Source: Litorimonas sp051251645
GTDB lineage: Bacteria > Pseudomonadota > Alphaproteobacteria > Caulobacterales > Maricaulaceae
Assembly (NCBI GenBank): GCA_051251645.1
Contig: JBPOEY010000001.1
Span: 496,001-560,000, forward strand
Reading direction: 5' to 3'
Length of the DNA stretch: 64,000 bases
The notes beneath the pieces are model-generated. The model was not told where the DNA came from. It ran no database searches and saw only the letters and a list, made by a program, of their open reading frames with translations. Positions 1-8,962 of the stretch are shown here, one piece after another (position 1 is the stretch's first letter; every line of letters starts with the position of its first letter). The position numbers and the translations under genes are program-made.

Positions 1-278
1 TGTTGCAGGCGGAAAACAAGCCGCAATTGACGAAAGTTCTAACGAGCCACGTCGTGGCCGGAGCCTATGACGCGACCACGCTGACGGCTTTGGCCGAAGC
101 GAATGATGGGATGATCAATCTTACGACCCTATCCGGTGCCAAGCTGACCGCCAAACTCTGGGACGGTAAGCTCTACATCAAAGACGAAAATGGCGGCAAA
201 GCCAGTGTCGCAATGGCCAATGTGATGACCTCAAACGGGATCGTCCATGTCGTGACATCGGTTCTCCTGCCGAAGTAA
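1..278 (+). CDS. Fasciclin (FAS1) domain protein, C-terminal part
   Basis: The reading frame is open from the left edge of the window, so only the last ~91 residues are present. They match the C-terminal half of a FAS1 domain: a THVVAG-like start (SHVVAGAYDA), a central LSGAKL segment, and the typical closing H2-like motif GIVHVVTSVLLP at the very end. FAS1 proteins are extracytoplasmic adhesion or cell-surface proteins; any signal peptide would lie outside the window. A strong terminator follows 22 bases after the stop, so this is the last gene of its transcript. Confidence 0.85.
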   Translation, partial: LQAENKPQLTKVLTSHVVAGAYDATTLTALAEANDGMINLTTLSGAKLTAKLWDGKLYIKDENGGKASVAMANVMTSNGIVHVVTSVLLPK

Positions 279-300
279 ATCGGTCCACCGAAATGACAGA

Positions 301-330
301 AGCCCCCGACAATTTGTCGGGGGCTTTTTT
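301..330 (+). terminator. Rho-independent terminator after the fasciclin gene
   Basis: Perfect 11-bp stem (agcccccgaca / tgtcgggggct) with a 3-base loop, followed by a T run on the plus strand. It serves the rightward fasciclin gene. The leftward actR gene, ending at 371, has no T run on its strand here. Confidence 0.9.
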
Positions 331-370
331 ATGCGCTGGCCTCATTGCCAGCCAATATTCAGATGCGTGA

Positions 371-916
371 TTAGCGCGGCGCGCGTTTCGCAAGGATGCG
401 TTGCAAAGTCCGCCGATGCATATTCAATCGACGCGCGGTCTCGCTGACATTTTTTCCGCACAGCTCATAGACGCGCTGAATATGTTCCCACCGCACCCTG
501 TCTGCGCTCATCGGATTTTCAGGGGGCTCGGGCGCTTCGCCGCGTGTCGCGAGCAGAGCTTTGCAGACATCGTCAGCATCAGCAGGTTTGGCAAGATAAT
601 CGACAGCGCCGCGTTTCACGGCAGAGACCGCGGTCGCAAGATTGCCATAGCCCGTGAGCATAACCATTTTGCTATCAGGCCGCGCTTCATGCAATTGGTC
701 AATCACATCCAGGCCATTGCCGTCTTCGAGCCGCATGTCGAGCACGGCAAAGGCGGGGGGCTTGTCCCGCACAGCGCGGCGGGCTTCGCCGACTGTTTCG
801 CAGGTTAAAACATCAAAACCGCGCTGTTCCATGGCTCGGCCCAAACGGGTCCGAAATGGGGCGTCATCGTCCAAAATCATCAGACTCTTGTCATCGGGCA
901 GCGTATATTCGCTCAT
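371..916 (-). CDS. actR: Redox response regulator ActR/RegA/PrrA
   Basis: DNA-binding response regulator of the RegB/RegA (ActS/ActR, PrrB/PrrA) system, which controls respiration, carbon fixation and nitrogen metabolism genes in response to redox state. The receiver domain covers residues ~10-125 with the acidic pocket LDDD near residue 16, the phospho-acceptor Asp60 (AVLDMRL) and the conserved KP pair. The C-terminus is the Fis-type helix-turn-helix VSETARRLNMHRRTLQR, nearly invariant in this family. At 181 aa it has full family length. It lies 126 bp downstream of its sensor kinase on the same strand, so the two are probably co-transcribed. Confidence 0.95.
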   Translation of the reverse strand: MSEYTLPDDKSLMILDDDAPFRTRLGRAMEQRGFDVLTCETVGEARRAVRDKPPAFAVLDMRLEDGNGLDVIDQLHEARPDSKMVMLTGYGNLATAVSAVKRGAVDYLAKPADADDVCKALLATRGEAPEPPENPMSADRVRWEHIQRVYELCGKNVSETARRLNMHRRTLQRILAKRAPR

Positions 917-1042
917 GATATATCCTTTTCTGACCTAATTACGGACAGAACGGCGAGACGGCTTCCTGACGACGAAAAATTTACAGTCTTATCCGCAGCG
1001 TGATGGGCTGGGGATGGCGCCAACCGCTCCAGACGCCGGCAT

Positions 1043-2365
1043 TTAGGGTGTCAGCTGTTCGATAGGCCAGTGACAGCGGACGCGTGCGCCCCCGATTGGG
1101 CTGCGTTCGAAGTAAATCTTTCCTCCCGTCCGTTCGACCAAGGTCGAGGCGATGAAAACGCCAAGACCAAGGCCGCCGGCACTGCCGCTGCGTGCGCGCG
1201 ACGTGACATAGGGCTGCCCCAAGCGGGTTCGGATGAGCGGGTCGAACCCCGGACCGTCATCATCAATGGTGACAAGGGCGGATGTGTTGTCCACCGTCGC
1301 CATTAATTCAACACGTGTGTTGGCGAAATCAACGGCGTTTTCGGTGAAATTCTTGAGCGCGTAGAGCAATTCCGGTCGACGACGAATGATCAGGGGGAGT
1401 TGGCCTTCAGGTTGAAAACTGTCGATGATCAAGTCCTTTTCGCGGTGAATAAAGCCTTCGGCCGCTTCTTCTAACAAGTCCTCCAGACTGAGCGTTTCGT
1501 GAATGAGGTCCGGCGTATCGCCGCGCAAAGCCAGCTGTTCGAGGATCGCGCGACAACGCTGTGCCTGTTCGAGAACTAGCATGGCATCATCAGACAGCGG
1601 TCCGTCGGGAAGTTCGCGCGTCATTTCTTTGGCTGTGACCGCGATGGTCGCAAGCGGTGTGCCGAGCTCATGCGCGGCCGCGGCGGCGAGACTGCCTAGC
1701 GCGGACAGCTTTTGTTCTTGCGCGAGCATTTGCTCGGTCGTGGCCAGCGCAGCGCTCATGGTGCGGCTCTCCGTCGTGGCGCGCCATGCATAAAGCGAGG
1801 TGAAGCTGGTCCCGACGATGATCCCGGCCAGCATGCCGATTTCGTAAACCCGTGGGAGTCGGAAATCGACGCCTGGGATCCAAGGCAAAGCCTGGTGCCA
1901 AAATAGAAGCGCTGTCGCCGCGATTAAAGCGAGGCCTGCCACGGTCGTGAGAACGCGTTTGGACAGGGTCGTGGCAGAGGTCACAACGGGGGCCAGAAAC
2001 AGGATCGCAAAGGGATTCTCGATCCCTCCATTCAAATAGAGGAGGAGCGCTAACTGCCCAATATCAAACCCAAGCTGCGCAATCGCCTCCGCATCGGACA
2101 CGCGGCGGTCAAGCGGCAAGCCAAGGCTCACGCCGATATTCACAAGAGCGGCAATCCCGATTACGGCTAACGACGGCCAGATATGAACATCAAAGCCCAA
2201 AAGCTGAGCGACAAGCAAGAGGGTCACAGCCTGACCCAATACGGCCCCCCAGCGCAGCAGGACCAACGTATAACGTCGCAAGGCCCCCGTCAGCTGACGG
2301 GGTGGCCGGGATGACCCTAAGCTGTCCGTGACGGAGAGGGGCGTTGTCTGTGAGGGGGCGTTCAT
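1043..2365 (-). CDS. actS: Redox sensor histidine kinase ActS/RegB/PrrB
   Basis: Membrane sensor kinase paired with the ActR regulator downstream. The N-terminal ~190 residues hold about six membrane segments and the family's quinone-site motif GGIENPF (residues 113-118). The H-box AAAHELGTPLAT places the phosphorylated His at residue 232. Cys271 (QAQRCRAIL) corresponds to the redox-active cysteine described in RegB. The ATPase domain has an N-box (FTENAVDFA) and the glycine motifs DDGPGFD and GGLGLGVF. All features expected of a working redox sensor are present. The senC-type gene is divergent, starting 79 bp away, an arrangement reminiscent of regB-senC-regA loci. Confidence 0.95.
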   Translation of the reverse strand: MNAPSQTTPLSVTDSLGSSRPPRQLTGALRRYTLVLLRWGAVLGQAVTLLLVAQLLGFDVHIWPSLAVIGIAALVNIGVSLGLPLDRRVSDAEAIAQLGFDIGQLALLLYLNGGIENPFAILFLAPVVTSATTLSKRVLTTVAGLALIAATALLFWHQALPWIPGVDFRLPRVYEIGMLAGIIVGTSFTSLYAWRATTESRTMSAALATTEQMLAQEQKLSALGSLAAAAAHELGTPLATIAVTAKEMTRELPDGPLSDDAMLVLEQAQRCRAILEQLALRGDTPDLIHETLSLEDLLEEAAEGFIHREKDLIIDSFQPEGQLPLIIRRRPELLYALKNFTENAVDFANTRVELMATVDNTSALVTIDDDGPGFDPLIRTRLGQPYVTSRARSGSAGGLGLGVFIASTLVERTGGKIYFERSPIGGARVRCHWPIEQLTP

Positions 2366-2443
2366 ATGACCGCGGTCTTTCTTCTCTCGGAGGCTCTTTT
2401 CTCTGGCGGGCTTAAACCTATATACGGGTGAGCGACCATCACC

Positions 2444-3073
2444 ATGAGACAGATTATGCGCGTTTTATTCTCGACCCTCGCTTTTGCAACTGCAACCACC
2501 TTGGTTGCTTGCGGTCCGCAAACAACGGAAGGTGAGGCCGGTCGAGCGGGGCCGACGGTTACATCCGGCGCGGCCGAGATTGGCGGACCCTTCACACTCA
2601 TTGATGACACAGGCGCAGTGGTGACGGAGGCTGAATTTAAAGGTCAACCAACGCTGGTTTATTTCGGCTTTTCTTACTGCCCGGATGTCTGTCCAATCGC
2701 GTTACAGAAACTCGGTGCGGCCCAAGCGCAGATGGGCGACGCCGCGGATGCCGTGCAATTTGTGCTCGTCTCAGTCGATCCGGAGCGCGACACGCCGGAA
2801 CAGCTGGCCGTTTATGTGACGAATAATGGCTTCCCAGAGGGGCTGAGGGGTTTCACCGGTACGGTTGAACAAATTGACGCGATGAAAGCGGCTTACAAAG
2901 TCTATGCGCAGAAGGTGCCGCTGGAAGATTCAGACATGGATTATACGGTCGATCACCAAGATATCGTCTATTTGATGGGCACGGATGGACAACTCGCCAG
3001 CTATTACGGGCCGCGCCAGACCCCGGCTGATATTGCCGTTGGGGTTCGGCAATATTTAATGGCGAATAACTAG
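2444..3073 (+). CDS. senC: SCO1/SenC/PrrC family copper protein
   Basis: Membrane-anchored thioredoxin-fold protein for Cu(A) site assembly of cytochrome oxidase, also linked to redox signalling beside RegB/RegA. The N-terminus is a lipoprotein signal with lipobox LVAC (Cys23). The copper-binding pair is CPDVC (Cys79, Cys83), and the third ligand is the His in VDHQDIVYL. VSVDPERDTPE is a family signature. It is divergent from actS and converges on the cobalamin adenosyltransferase gene with a 4-base overlap of the stop codons. A second in-frame ATG at 2456 is an alternative start. Confidence 0.93.
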   Translation: MRQIMRVLFSTLAFATATTLVACGPQTTEGEAGRAGPTVTSGAAEIGGPFTLIDDTGAVVTEAEFKGQPTLVYFGFSYCPDVCPIALQKLGAAQAQMGDAADAVQFVLVSVDPERDTPEQLAVYVTNNGFPEGLRGFTGTVEQIDAMKAAYKVYAQKVPLEDSDMDYTVDHQDIVYLMGTDGQLASYYGPRQTPADIAVGVRQYLMANN

Positions 3074-3645
3074 CGGCTCGCGCCGGGTTCCCACAACACA
3101 TCGTCCGCGCCTTGGTTGTTGCACCAGCGCGCGGCCACGAATAGAAAGTCCGATAGCCGGTTAATATAGGCGAGGGCCTGTGGATTGACATCTGTGCCAT
3201 CCGCCAAAGTCACCATCATGCGTTCGGCGCGCCGGGCGACAGTGCGGGCTTGGTGAAGATAGGCCGCGGGCGCGGATCCACCGGGCAGGATAAAACTGGT
3301 CAGCGCGCTCATGTCCGCGTTGAGCGCATCTAAATCTGTTTCCAATTGTGTCACCTGCGAGGCGACGATCCGCAGGGCATATTCGCTATCCGTGTCGCCA
3401 GCGGTAGGCTGGGGCGTTGCGAGGTCAGCGCCCAAATCGAACAATTCATTTTGGATGCGCGCTAAAATACGATCAAGCCCAAGGTGGGTCAGGTGCAGCC
3501 GGACCAGACCAATCACACTATTGGTCTCATCCACCTCACCGTAGGCAGAGACACGCGTACTGTCTTTGGACAGGCGCGACCCGTCGACCAAGCCGGTTGA
3601 GCCGTCATCGCCGGTGCGCGTGTAAATTTTGTTGAGTTTGACCAT
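3070..3645 (-). CDS. pduO: Cob(I)alamin adenosyltransferase, PduO type
   Basis: ATP:cob(I)alamin adenosyltransferase that makes adenosylcobalamin. The N-terminus KIYTRTGDDGSTGL is the ATP-binding signature of the PduO family; GEVDETNSVIGL and, near the end, RLSDFLFVAARW are further family motifs. Its 191 aa is normal family length. It lies 15 bp downstream of the twin-transmembrane HIG1 gene on the same strand, a pairing often seen in alphaproteobacteria. No cobalamin riboswitch is visible upstream. Confidence 0.93.
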   Translation of the reverse strand: MVKLNKIYTRTGDDGSTGLVDGSRLSKDSTRVSAYGEVDETNSVIGLVRLHLTHLGLDRILARIQNELFDLGADLATPQPTAGDTDSEYALRIVASQVTQLETDLDALNADMSALTSFILPGGSAPAAYLHQARTVARRAERMMVTLADGTDVNPQALAYINRLSDFLFVAARWCNNQGADDVLWEPGASR

Positions 3646-3660
3646 GGGGCGTCTGCGTGT

Positions 3661-3861
3661 TTAGCCGCCGTTGCGGATTTTGAAGGCGAAATAAAGCATG
3701 GCGATGGCAAAGGCCTGAGCGCCAACCCGTTTCCACATCCAGTTGTTCGACTGTTCGCGCGCGACTTTACCCGTGCGCGCCATTTGTGAGCCGCCGATCA
3801 CGAGCGTGACAACGACGTAAAGCATGGCAAGGGCCGCGAGGCTGATGAGGACGTAAAACAT
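3661..3861 (-). CDS. Twin-transmembrane HIG1-like protein
   Basis: A 66-residue protein with two membrane helices (about residues 2-23 and 48-62) separated by a short polar, basic linker. The linker contains a SNNWMWKRVGAQ segment resembling the HIG1 signature. Mitochondrial HIG1 relatives associate with respiratory supercomplexes; the bacterial role is not established. It is the first gene of a two-gene unit with the adenosyltransferase. Confidence 0.8.
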   Translation of the reverse strand: MFYVLISLAALAMLYVVVTLVIGGSQMARTGKVAREQSNNWMWKRVGAQAFAIAMLYFAFKIRNGG

Positions 3862-4041
3862 GGGACAATCTCTTTTAAGTTTTCTGAACCTTTATACGGA
3901 TGAAACTCAGTTTGGCTGTGATTAAAATACACCATCCACAGAAAAGCGTGTCTGCGCGCCTGACTCCGGCGAAGCCACACGGGTAGGAAACAGATCGATC
4001 CGCAGACTGATAACCCCACGCCTTAGACGAGAGATATTGCC

Positions 4042-4305
4042 ATGATGAGTGAATCCGACCGCGTAGACCAAATGGGTGATGCCACCCGCGAAAAACTGCG
4101 TCAGTTTATCGCGCGCATCGAACGGCTCGACGCTGAAAAAGCCGAGCTGACGACGGATATTCGCGAAGTCTATTCCGAAGTGAAATCATTTGGGTTCGAC
4201 ACCAAGGTGTTGCGGAAGATTATTTCCCTGCGCAAGCAGGATGTTAATGAGCGCGCCGAACAAGAAGCGCTACTGGACCTCTATATGGACGCGCTTGAAG
4301 ACTAA
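4042..4305 (+). CDS. gapR: DUF2312 protein, GapR-like nucleoid protein
   Basis: An 87-residue, highly charged coiled-coil protein that matches the DUF2312/GapR family: KLRQFIARIERLDAEK, then IREVYSEVKSFGFDTKVLRKII, then a C-terminal EQEALLDLYMDAL. In Caulobacter, GapR binds overtwisted AT-rich DNA and aids replication and chromosome organisation. The start has two adjacent ATG codons (4042, 4045). The gene stands alone, transcribed rightward, with the next gene beginning 67 bp later. Confidence 0.93.
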   Translation: MMSESDRVDQMGDATREKLRQFIARIERLDAEKAELTTDIREVYSEVKSFGFDTKVLRKIISLRKQDVNERAEQEALLDLYMDALED

Positions 4306-4372
4306 GCCGCCCGCGATAGGCTCGCCGTCTTCCCATTTGCTCTCGCGATATTTGTTCGCTATATGTTCCGCC

Positions 4373-4930
4373 ATGTCCGATTACGACAAACAGCAATGGC
4401 AGGCGGAGCAAGCGGCGCGGGATGCGGCGCTCGAGACGCAACGCGAGAAAGAACAAAAGACGCGGGAGCGTTCGGCGCGCAATGCGCAGCGCAAATTAGA
4501 GCGCTTGCACCGGACCTTAAAAGACAAAGGCGAAATTAGCGACTTTGAGGATGAATTTGCCGAAAGCGTCGCGGAACGCCTCGATAAATTCGGATCGGCT
4601 TTTCAAGACCGGGAGAAAGGTCGTCCGGGCGACGCGCTCTCTTTTGCGCAGAAACGCGTCGTTGCGGCGATGAACCGCAAGGTCAAAGATTTAAAGAAAA
4701 AGCCTCAAACTGCGGGGGAGCCGGACGCCTTAGAGCGTCCCCGGTTCGAGCACAGCCAGCCCCGCTCTTCGTTTAAATCAAAAAAGCCAAAATTTACCCC
4801 ACGGGTTCGGCAATTGGATGAGGGGTTTGATGAGCCAGCCACGCCGACCGAAGGCGCCACGCCCGATCCTGAACCGTCTCGTCCGCCAGTGGGAAAGCCG
4901 TTTTTGCGCATTGTCAGCAATAACGGTTAA
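4373..4930 (+). CDS. Charged coiled-coil protein of unknown function
   Basis: A 185-residue soluble protein that I do not recognise. I chose the ATG at 4373 because the reading frame upstream overlaps gapR and looks non-coding. Residues ~1-60 are rich in Q, E, R and A and look like a continuous helix; residues ~110-185 are proline- and lysine-rich and probably disordered. No enzyme motif or signal peptide is visible. It may be co-transcribed with gapR. It converges on the EF-hand protein gene with only 5 bp between stop codons. Confidence 0.7.
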   Translation: MSDYDKQQWQAEQAARDAALETQREKEQKTRERSARNAQRKLERLHRTLKDKGEISDFEDEFAESVAERLDKFGSAFQDREKGRPGDALSFAQKRVVAAMNRKVKDLKKKPQTAGEPDALERPRFEHSQPRSSFKSKKPKFTPRVRQLDEGFDEPATPTEGATPDPEPSRPPVGKPFLRIVSNNG

Positions 4931-4935
4931 ACGTC

Positions 4936-5385
4936 TTAAAGGAGATTACCCTCTGGGGGCTCATCCTCAAATATGTAGATCACTTCGCCCGCGACTTCTT
5001 CATTCGGTGTAATCTCAATGGCGGGGACAGGCTCATAGCTGGTCGTTTCAATGGCGGCAGGTTCTACAGATTCAATATCGTCCTCTAAATCGGGCAACGC
5101 ATAGCCACGTTCCCATGTTGGGCTGTCCGCGACACTGACACCATAAAGATACTCCTTTTTCGAAATCAGCACATCGCCATTGGCGAGATCGATAAAAATC
5201 TGCGCGGCTTGCGTCCGGGTTTGACCGTTAGCCTCAGAAAAGGTGGTGAACTCAGAAAAGTTAATCACGCCATCGGCATTGGTATCAATCTGATTGAAAT
5301 TGCTGGGGGCTGAACTGGCGTGAACGGGAATGGCAACGATCAGCGCCGTCGCGGTAGCTAGCGCTAAGGTATGAAAACGGGGCAT
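4936..5385 (-). CDS. Exported EF-hand protein
   Basis: A 149-residue protein with a clear Sec signal peptide (hydrophobic residues ~6-20, cleavage near VHASS). The start at 5385 is supported by a strong ribosome-binding site (agaggaga) just upstream. The mature part opens with one canonical calcium-binding loop, DTNADGVINFSEF, then a degenerate second one (DLANGDVLISKKEY). The rest is an acidic proline/glutamate tail. The function is unknown; calcium binding in the periplasm or outside is an inference from the EF-hand loop. Confidence 0.8.
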   Translation of the reverse strand: MPRFHTLALATATALIVAIPVHASSAPSNFNQIDTNADGVINFSEFTTFSEANGQTRTQAAQIFIDLANGDVLISKKEYLYGVSVADSPTWERGYALPDLEDDIESVEPAAIETTSYEPVPAIEITPNEEVAGEVIYIFEDEPPEGNLL

Positions 5386-5563
5386 GGGGTCTCCTCTCTT
5401 TCGGTCTGGATTGATAAAACACCCCATGATCATGGCCGAAAAAGGGCCGTCTCAAGGTCATTTCGTAAGCTTTGGGAAACCACAGCGAGACCGAGACCGT
5501 AATCCGTGCGTCAAAGCGCCAAACAGACTTGTAACGACGCGAGGGCTCCGCCAAGGCAGCATT

Positions 5564-6517
5564 ATGGATAAAACCGCCCCAATTTTGCAGCTCGACACTG
5601 TCTCAAAATCTTTCAGCGGTGTGCCCGCGGTCAAGAATGTCAGCTTTGAGGTCAGACCTGGCGAAATAGTTGGGTTCTTGGGCCCCAATGGCGCTGGGAA
5701 GACAACCTCGCTCCGCATGGCACTCGGCTATGTCAAACCTGATTCTGGCGATGTTCGGCTCTTTGGCGGTCTCCCCGGTGAATCCGCCTTTGGCCGGGTT
5801 GGTTTTCTTCCCGAAGAACGCGGGCTTTATAAAAAACAGACGGCGCGTGAAGCGATCGCGCATATGGCGCGACTGAATGGGATGAAACGGCGAGACGCCT
5901 TTGCCACGGCTGATGATATGCTTGACCGATATGGGTTGGGTGATGCCAAACGTAAGAAAAATAAGGATATGTCCAAGGGCATGGCGCAGAAAGTTCAGCT
6001 GCTGTCCGCGATCGCGCATGATCCGGAATTTTACATTCTTGACGAGCCGTTTTCCGGTCTCGACCCTGTCAATCAACAAGTGTTGGAGTCGATGGTGCGA
6101 GAGATTGCCGCGCGCGGGCGGACGATTTTGTTTTCGACCCATGTGATGGAACATGCTGAACGGCTTTGTGATCGTATCATCTTGATGAGCCGCGGCGCCA
6201 AAGTGTTTGATGGGACAGTCTCGGACGCGCTCGACTATGCGCCGCGCCGCGTGATCTTGGCGTCAGAAAATAGCGGTCTGGCAGAAATAGTCACGCCGTT
6301 TGCGCTCGATATGGAGCGCCGCGCCGATGGTGCGCTGGATTTGCTGCTAAAACGAGAGGCGCAAACTCCGGATATTTTAGAGCGCTGTGTCCAAGCGGGG
6401 GTCCGTTTGACTCGGTTTGAACCGAAACGGGCGAGCTTGCATGAAGCCTTTGTCGCTCTCGTCGGGCAAGACGGGCTGGATGCGGACGCTGCTGAGATGA
6501 CAGAGGAACTCGCCTAA
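5564..6517 (+). CDS. ABC transporter ATP-binding protein (NatA-like)
   Basis: Cytoplasmic ATPase of an ABC-2 type exporter, 317 aa. Walker A is GPNGAGKTT, Walker B is FYILDEPFSGLD, and the switch histidine is in LFSTHVMEHAE. The signature motif reads MSKGMAQKVQL instead of LSGGQ, a variant common in NatA/YhaQ-type ATPases. The C-terminal ~80 residues form the extra domain of this class. I chose the start at 5564; the frame is open further upstream, but that part overlaps the divergent EF-hand gene. Its stop overlaps the permease start (TAATG), so the two are translationally coupled. Confidence 0.93.
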   Translation: MDKTAPILQLDTVSKSFSGVPAVKNVSFEVRPGEIVGFLGPNGAGKTTSLRMALGYVKPDSGDVRLFGGLPGESAFGRVGFLPEERGLYKKQTAREAIAHMARLNGMKRRDAFATADDMLDRYGLGDAKRKKNKDMSKGMAQKVQLLSAIAHDPEFYILDEPFSGLDPVNQQVLESMVREIAARGRTILFSTHVMEHAERLCDRIILMSRGAKVFDGTVSDALDYAPRRVILASENSGLAEIVTPFALDMERRADGALDLLLKREAQTPDILERCVQAGVRLTRFEPKRASLHEAFVALVGQDGLDADAAEMTEELA

Positions 6518-8016
6518 TGTCCGACCGCTCACTCTCTCGTCGTAAGGGCTTGCCCAAATTCTCTCGTATCTGGCTGATCGCGATGCGTGATTTCATGGGC
6601 TATGTGAAAACGTGGGGCTTTTGGCTCTCTTTCCTCTTCCCCGTGCTCTTCATGGGCTTTGGCGTCGTGATGCAAACGACGGATATCGATTTTTCGCCGC
6701 CCCGCTATGAAACCGTCATTGATGAAACGGACGTGCATGGTCAGGCGATTGTCGCGTCCTATGCCGCGGACCGGAATGCGCAAATGACGGGGACGGTGCA
6801 GGGGATGGCGGCGTTATTGCCAGAGTCCGAGCAAGAGGATTTTCGCGCCCGTGTCGAACGAGACGGCGCCGCGGCTGGACTGGCCGAATTACAAGACCGC
6901 TATCCAATGGTGGCTGCGCAAGTTGAATTGCCGCCGGCCTCGATGGTCTTCGTTGCTCCCCCGGCTGCCACCCTTGAGGCGTTAGCGCCGTGGTTGGAAG
7001 GGGAGCGCTCGCTCGACGTGAACGGTAAATCGGTCCGCTTGAACGGGGTCATTATTATTCGCGGCACAGCAGACGAGCCTGAGCCGCAATATTGGTCCAA
7101 AAACTTCAATAACGCACCGGCTCAACGGTTGATGGAAGATTATTTCAGAGATCTGGCGAAGGCGCGCTTCCTTGAGGCTGGTGGGCTGTCTTCGGACGCT
7201 TATGATGAAGCCTTAAAAGGCCGAACCAAGGTTTCTGTCTTTGACCCTTCGAAATTATCCGGAGCGACGGCCGATGATACGGCGGCCGTGTCCATGCTTG
7301 ATCGTTTGCCCTTCTTTGCCGGGATTGGGCTGGCGTTCTTCCTCTTGATGACAATTTTTGCGGGCTCTTTCATGCTGTTGACCTCAATGATTGAGGAGAA
7401 GATGAATAAGCTTCTGGAAATGATGCTGGCGTCGACGCGGTTTTCCGAAATTATGCTCGGTAAAATGCTCGGCGCAGCCCTGCTAACCCTGGCGTCGCTC
7501 GCGCCCTATATTCTTGTTGTCTTAGTCGGGCTGATTGGGTTCTTCTTTTTTGGCAATCCAGAACAGGCCGCCGCTATTCGGGAAGCGTTCCCCCTGTCGA
7601 CCGTCGTGACATCGATCATCTTCCTCGTGCTCGGCTATATGTTCTATGCGGCGATTTTGATTGCTCTGGGCGCGCTCGCGCAATCGATGCAGGACGCGCA
7701 GACGCTGTCGCTGCCCGTGATGCTGGTCTTATTTATGGGTCTGGGCGTAATTGTGTTTGGCGTGAATGCGCCGGATAGTCCAATCGTGATCTTTGCGTCG
7801 ATTTTCCCACTCACTTCGCCCTTTGCCATGATGATCCGCCTCGCGAGTGAGCCGCCGCTTTGGCAGGTCTTGCTATCAATGGGACTGCTCGCAGGCTCTG
7901 TTGTTGCCGTCATGTGGGTGTGTGCGCGCATTTTCCGCTTTGGCGTGTTGTCTGGATCAGGTGTCAGCGCGATTGGCAGCTGGTTCCGTCGCACGATTTT
8001 GCGAAAGTCAGTTTAA
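6517..8016 (+). CDS. ABC-2 type permease (NatB-like)
   Basis: Membrane half of the exporter, 499 aa. One helix lies near residues 24-46, followed by a large soluble loop of about 220 residues. The second half has five or six membrane helices starting near residue 265 (LPFFAGIGLAFFLLMTIFAG). The conserved ABC-2 sequence EEKMNKLLEMMLAS, which contacts the ATPase, is intact. Relatives export sodium or small hydrophobic compounds; the substrate cannot be told from sequence. The coq9 gene follows 7 bp later and may be in the same transcript. Confidence 0.92.
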   Translation: MSDRSLSRRKGLPKFSRIWLIAMRDFMGYVKTWGFWLSFLFPVLFMGFGVVMQTTDIDFSPPRYETVIDETDVHGQAIVASYAADRNAQMTGTVQGMAALLPESEQEDFRARVERDGAAAGLAELQDRYPMVAAQVELPPASMVFVAPPAATLEALAPWLEGERSLDVNGKSVRLNGVIIIRGTADEPEPQYWSKNFNNAPAQRLMEDYFRDLAKARFLEAGGLSSDAYDEALKGRTKVSVFDPSKLSGATADDTAAVSMLDRLPFFAGIGLAFFLLMTIFAGSFMLLTSMIEEKMNKLLEMMLASTRFSEIMLGKMLGAALLTLASLAPYILVVLVGLIGFFFFGNPEQAAAIREAFPLSTVVTSIIFLVLGYMFYAAILIALGALAQSMQDAQTLSLPVMLVLFMGLGVIVFGVNAPDSPIVIFASIFPLTSPFAMMIRLASEPPLWQVLLSMGLLAGSVVAVMWVCARIFRFGVLSGSGVSAIGSWFRRTILRKSV

Positions 8017-8023
8017 AACCTAT

Positions 8024-8728
8024 ATGACAGCTATGACCCCAGATGTTGCCCGGAATGCGATTGTGGATGCGGCCTTAAGTGACGCCGCCTTCGAAGGTTG
8101 GACCGACGTCATGCTGGCCAAGGCCGCACAAAAAGCGGGTCTGCCGAAAGGGGCGCCAGCGCTTTATTTCCCGGATGGTGTCACCGCGGTTATTCAATTC
8201 TGGTCGGACCGGATGGATAGGGCGGCGCGGGACAAGATTGAAGCCTTAGACCTCGCGACTTTGAAAATCCGTGAGCGGATCACAGAGTCTGTTGCAATTC
8301 GCCTGTCCGAAGTCGGACGCCATGAAGAAGCGGCGCGGCGCGCCCAAGCGCGTTTGTCTCTTCCTGACGGGGTTGGAACAGCCGCAAAAATCACGTGGAA
8401 CGCGGCGGATATGATCTGGCGCGCCATTGGCGACACGTCCACGGACGGGAATTTTTACTCGAAACGCGCGGTTCTCTCGGCTGTCTTGGCATCGACGGCC
8501 CCGATTTGGTTGTCTGATACGCTGCCCGGCAAGCCTGATGCGCGTCGGTTTTTGGGCCGCCGCATTGCCAATGTCATGCAGTTCGAAAAGGTGAAGGCGC
8601 AGGTTCGAAAAGCGACGGCTAACGCCCCGAACCCGGCGGAAATTTTGGGAAGCCTCCGCTACGGTTTGCCTAAGGGCGGATTGCCGACCCGTCGTCGTAA
8701 GCGTCGTATCCGGCGTGGGTCTGGATGA
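8024..8728 (+). CDS. COQ9 family ubiquinone biosynthesis protein
   Basis: A 234-residue COQ9-type protein. The N-terminal region (ALSDAAFEGWTDVMLAKAAQKAGL) resembles the TetR-like helix-turn-helix fold of the family, and the C-terminal domain contains TWNAADMIWRAIGDTSTDGNFYSKR, highly typical of COQ9. Eukaryotic COQ9 binds lipids and presents ubiquinone intermediates to COQ7. The last ~20 residues are very basic (RRRKRRIRRGSG), perhaps for membrane contact. I chose the start at 8024, just after the permease stop, rather than the longer overlapping frame. Confidence 0.9.
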   Translation: MTAMTPDVARNAIVDAALSDAAFEGWTDVMLAKAAQKAGLPKGAPALYFPDGVTAVIQFWSDRMDRAARDKIEALDLATLKIRERITESVAIRLSEVGRHEEAARRAQARLSLPDGVGTAAKITWNAADMIWRAIGDTSTDGNFYSKRAVLSAVLASTAPIWLSDTLPGKPDARRFLGRRIANVMQFEKVKAQVRKATANAPNPAEILGSLRYGLPKGGLPTRRRKRRIRRGSG

Positions 8729-8804
8729 TTGGGGTGGTCACACGCGTGAGGGTGTGGCCAATGCGCTCATGATGTCGGCGGGTCCCCACTGGCGGGCATT
8801 AGTA

Positions 8805-8837
8805 GAGCGGCTTAATTGGGGTGAATTTAAGCCGCTC
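8805..8837. repeat. Inverted repeat hairpin downstream of coq9
   Basis: A perfect 11-bp inverted repeat (gagcggcttaa / ttaagccgctc) with a short loop. There is no T run on either side, so it is not a classic terminator, but it may end or stabilise the coq9 transcript. A second, weaker hairpin lies at about 8735-8759. The rest of 8729-8962 shows no gene. Confidence 0.55.
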
Positions 8838-8962
8838 ACATTATGTTTGGTTCAAGCGCTAAACGGGGTGCCCCTCCTTGGTTTAGAGGATTAAAGCACT
8901 ATTAAATATGGGCTATACAAATCAAGTCATAGCCAAATTGGACTTTTCCCCGTCATCACAGT

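Noticed and set aside
3646..4041. Cobalamin riboswitch near the adenosyltransferase gene
   Set aside because: No B12-box-like or long structured leader was seen upstream of the HIG1-adenosyltransferase unit.
5384..5563. Longer N-terminus for the ABC ATPase
   Set aside because: The extension covers the promoter and first codon of the divergent EF-hand gene; ABC homology begins just after ATG 5564.
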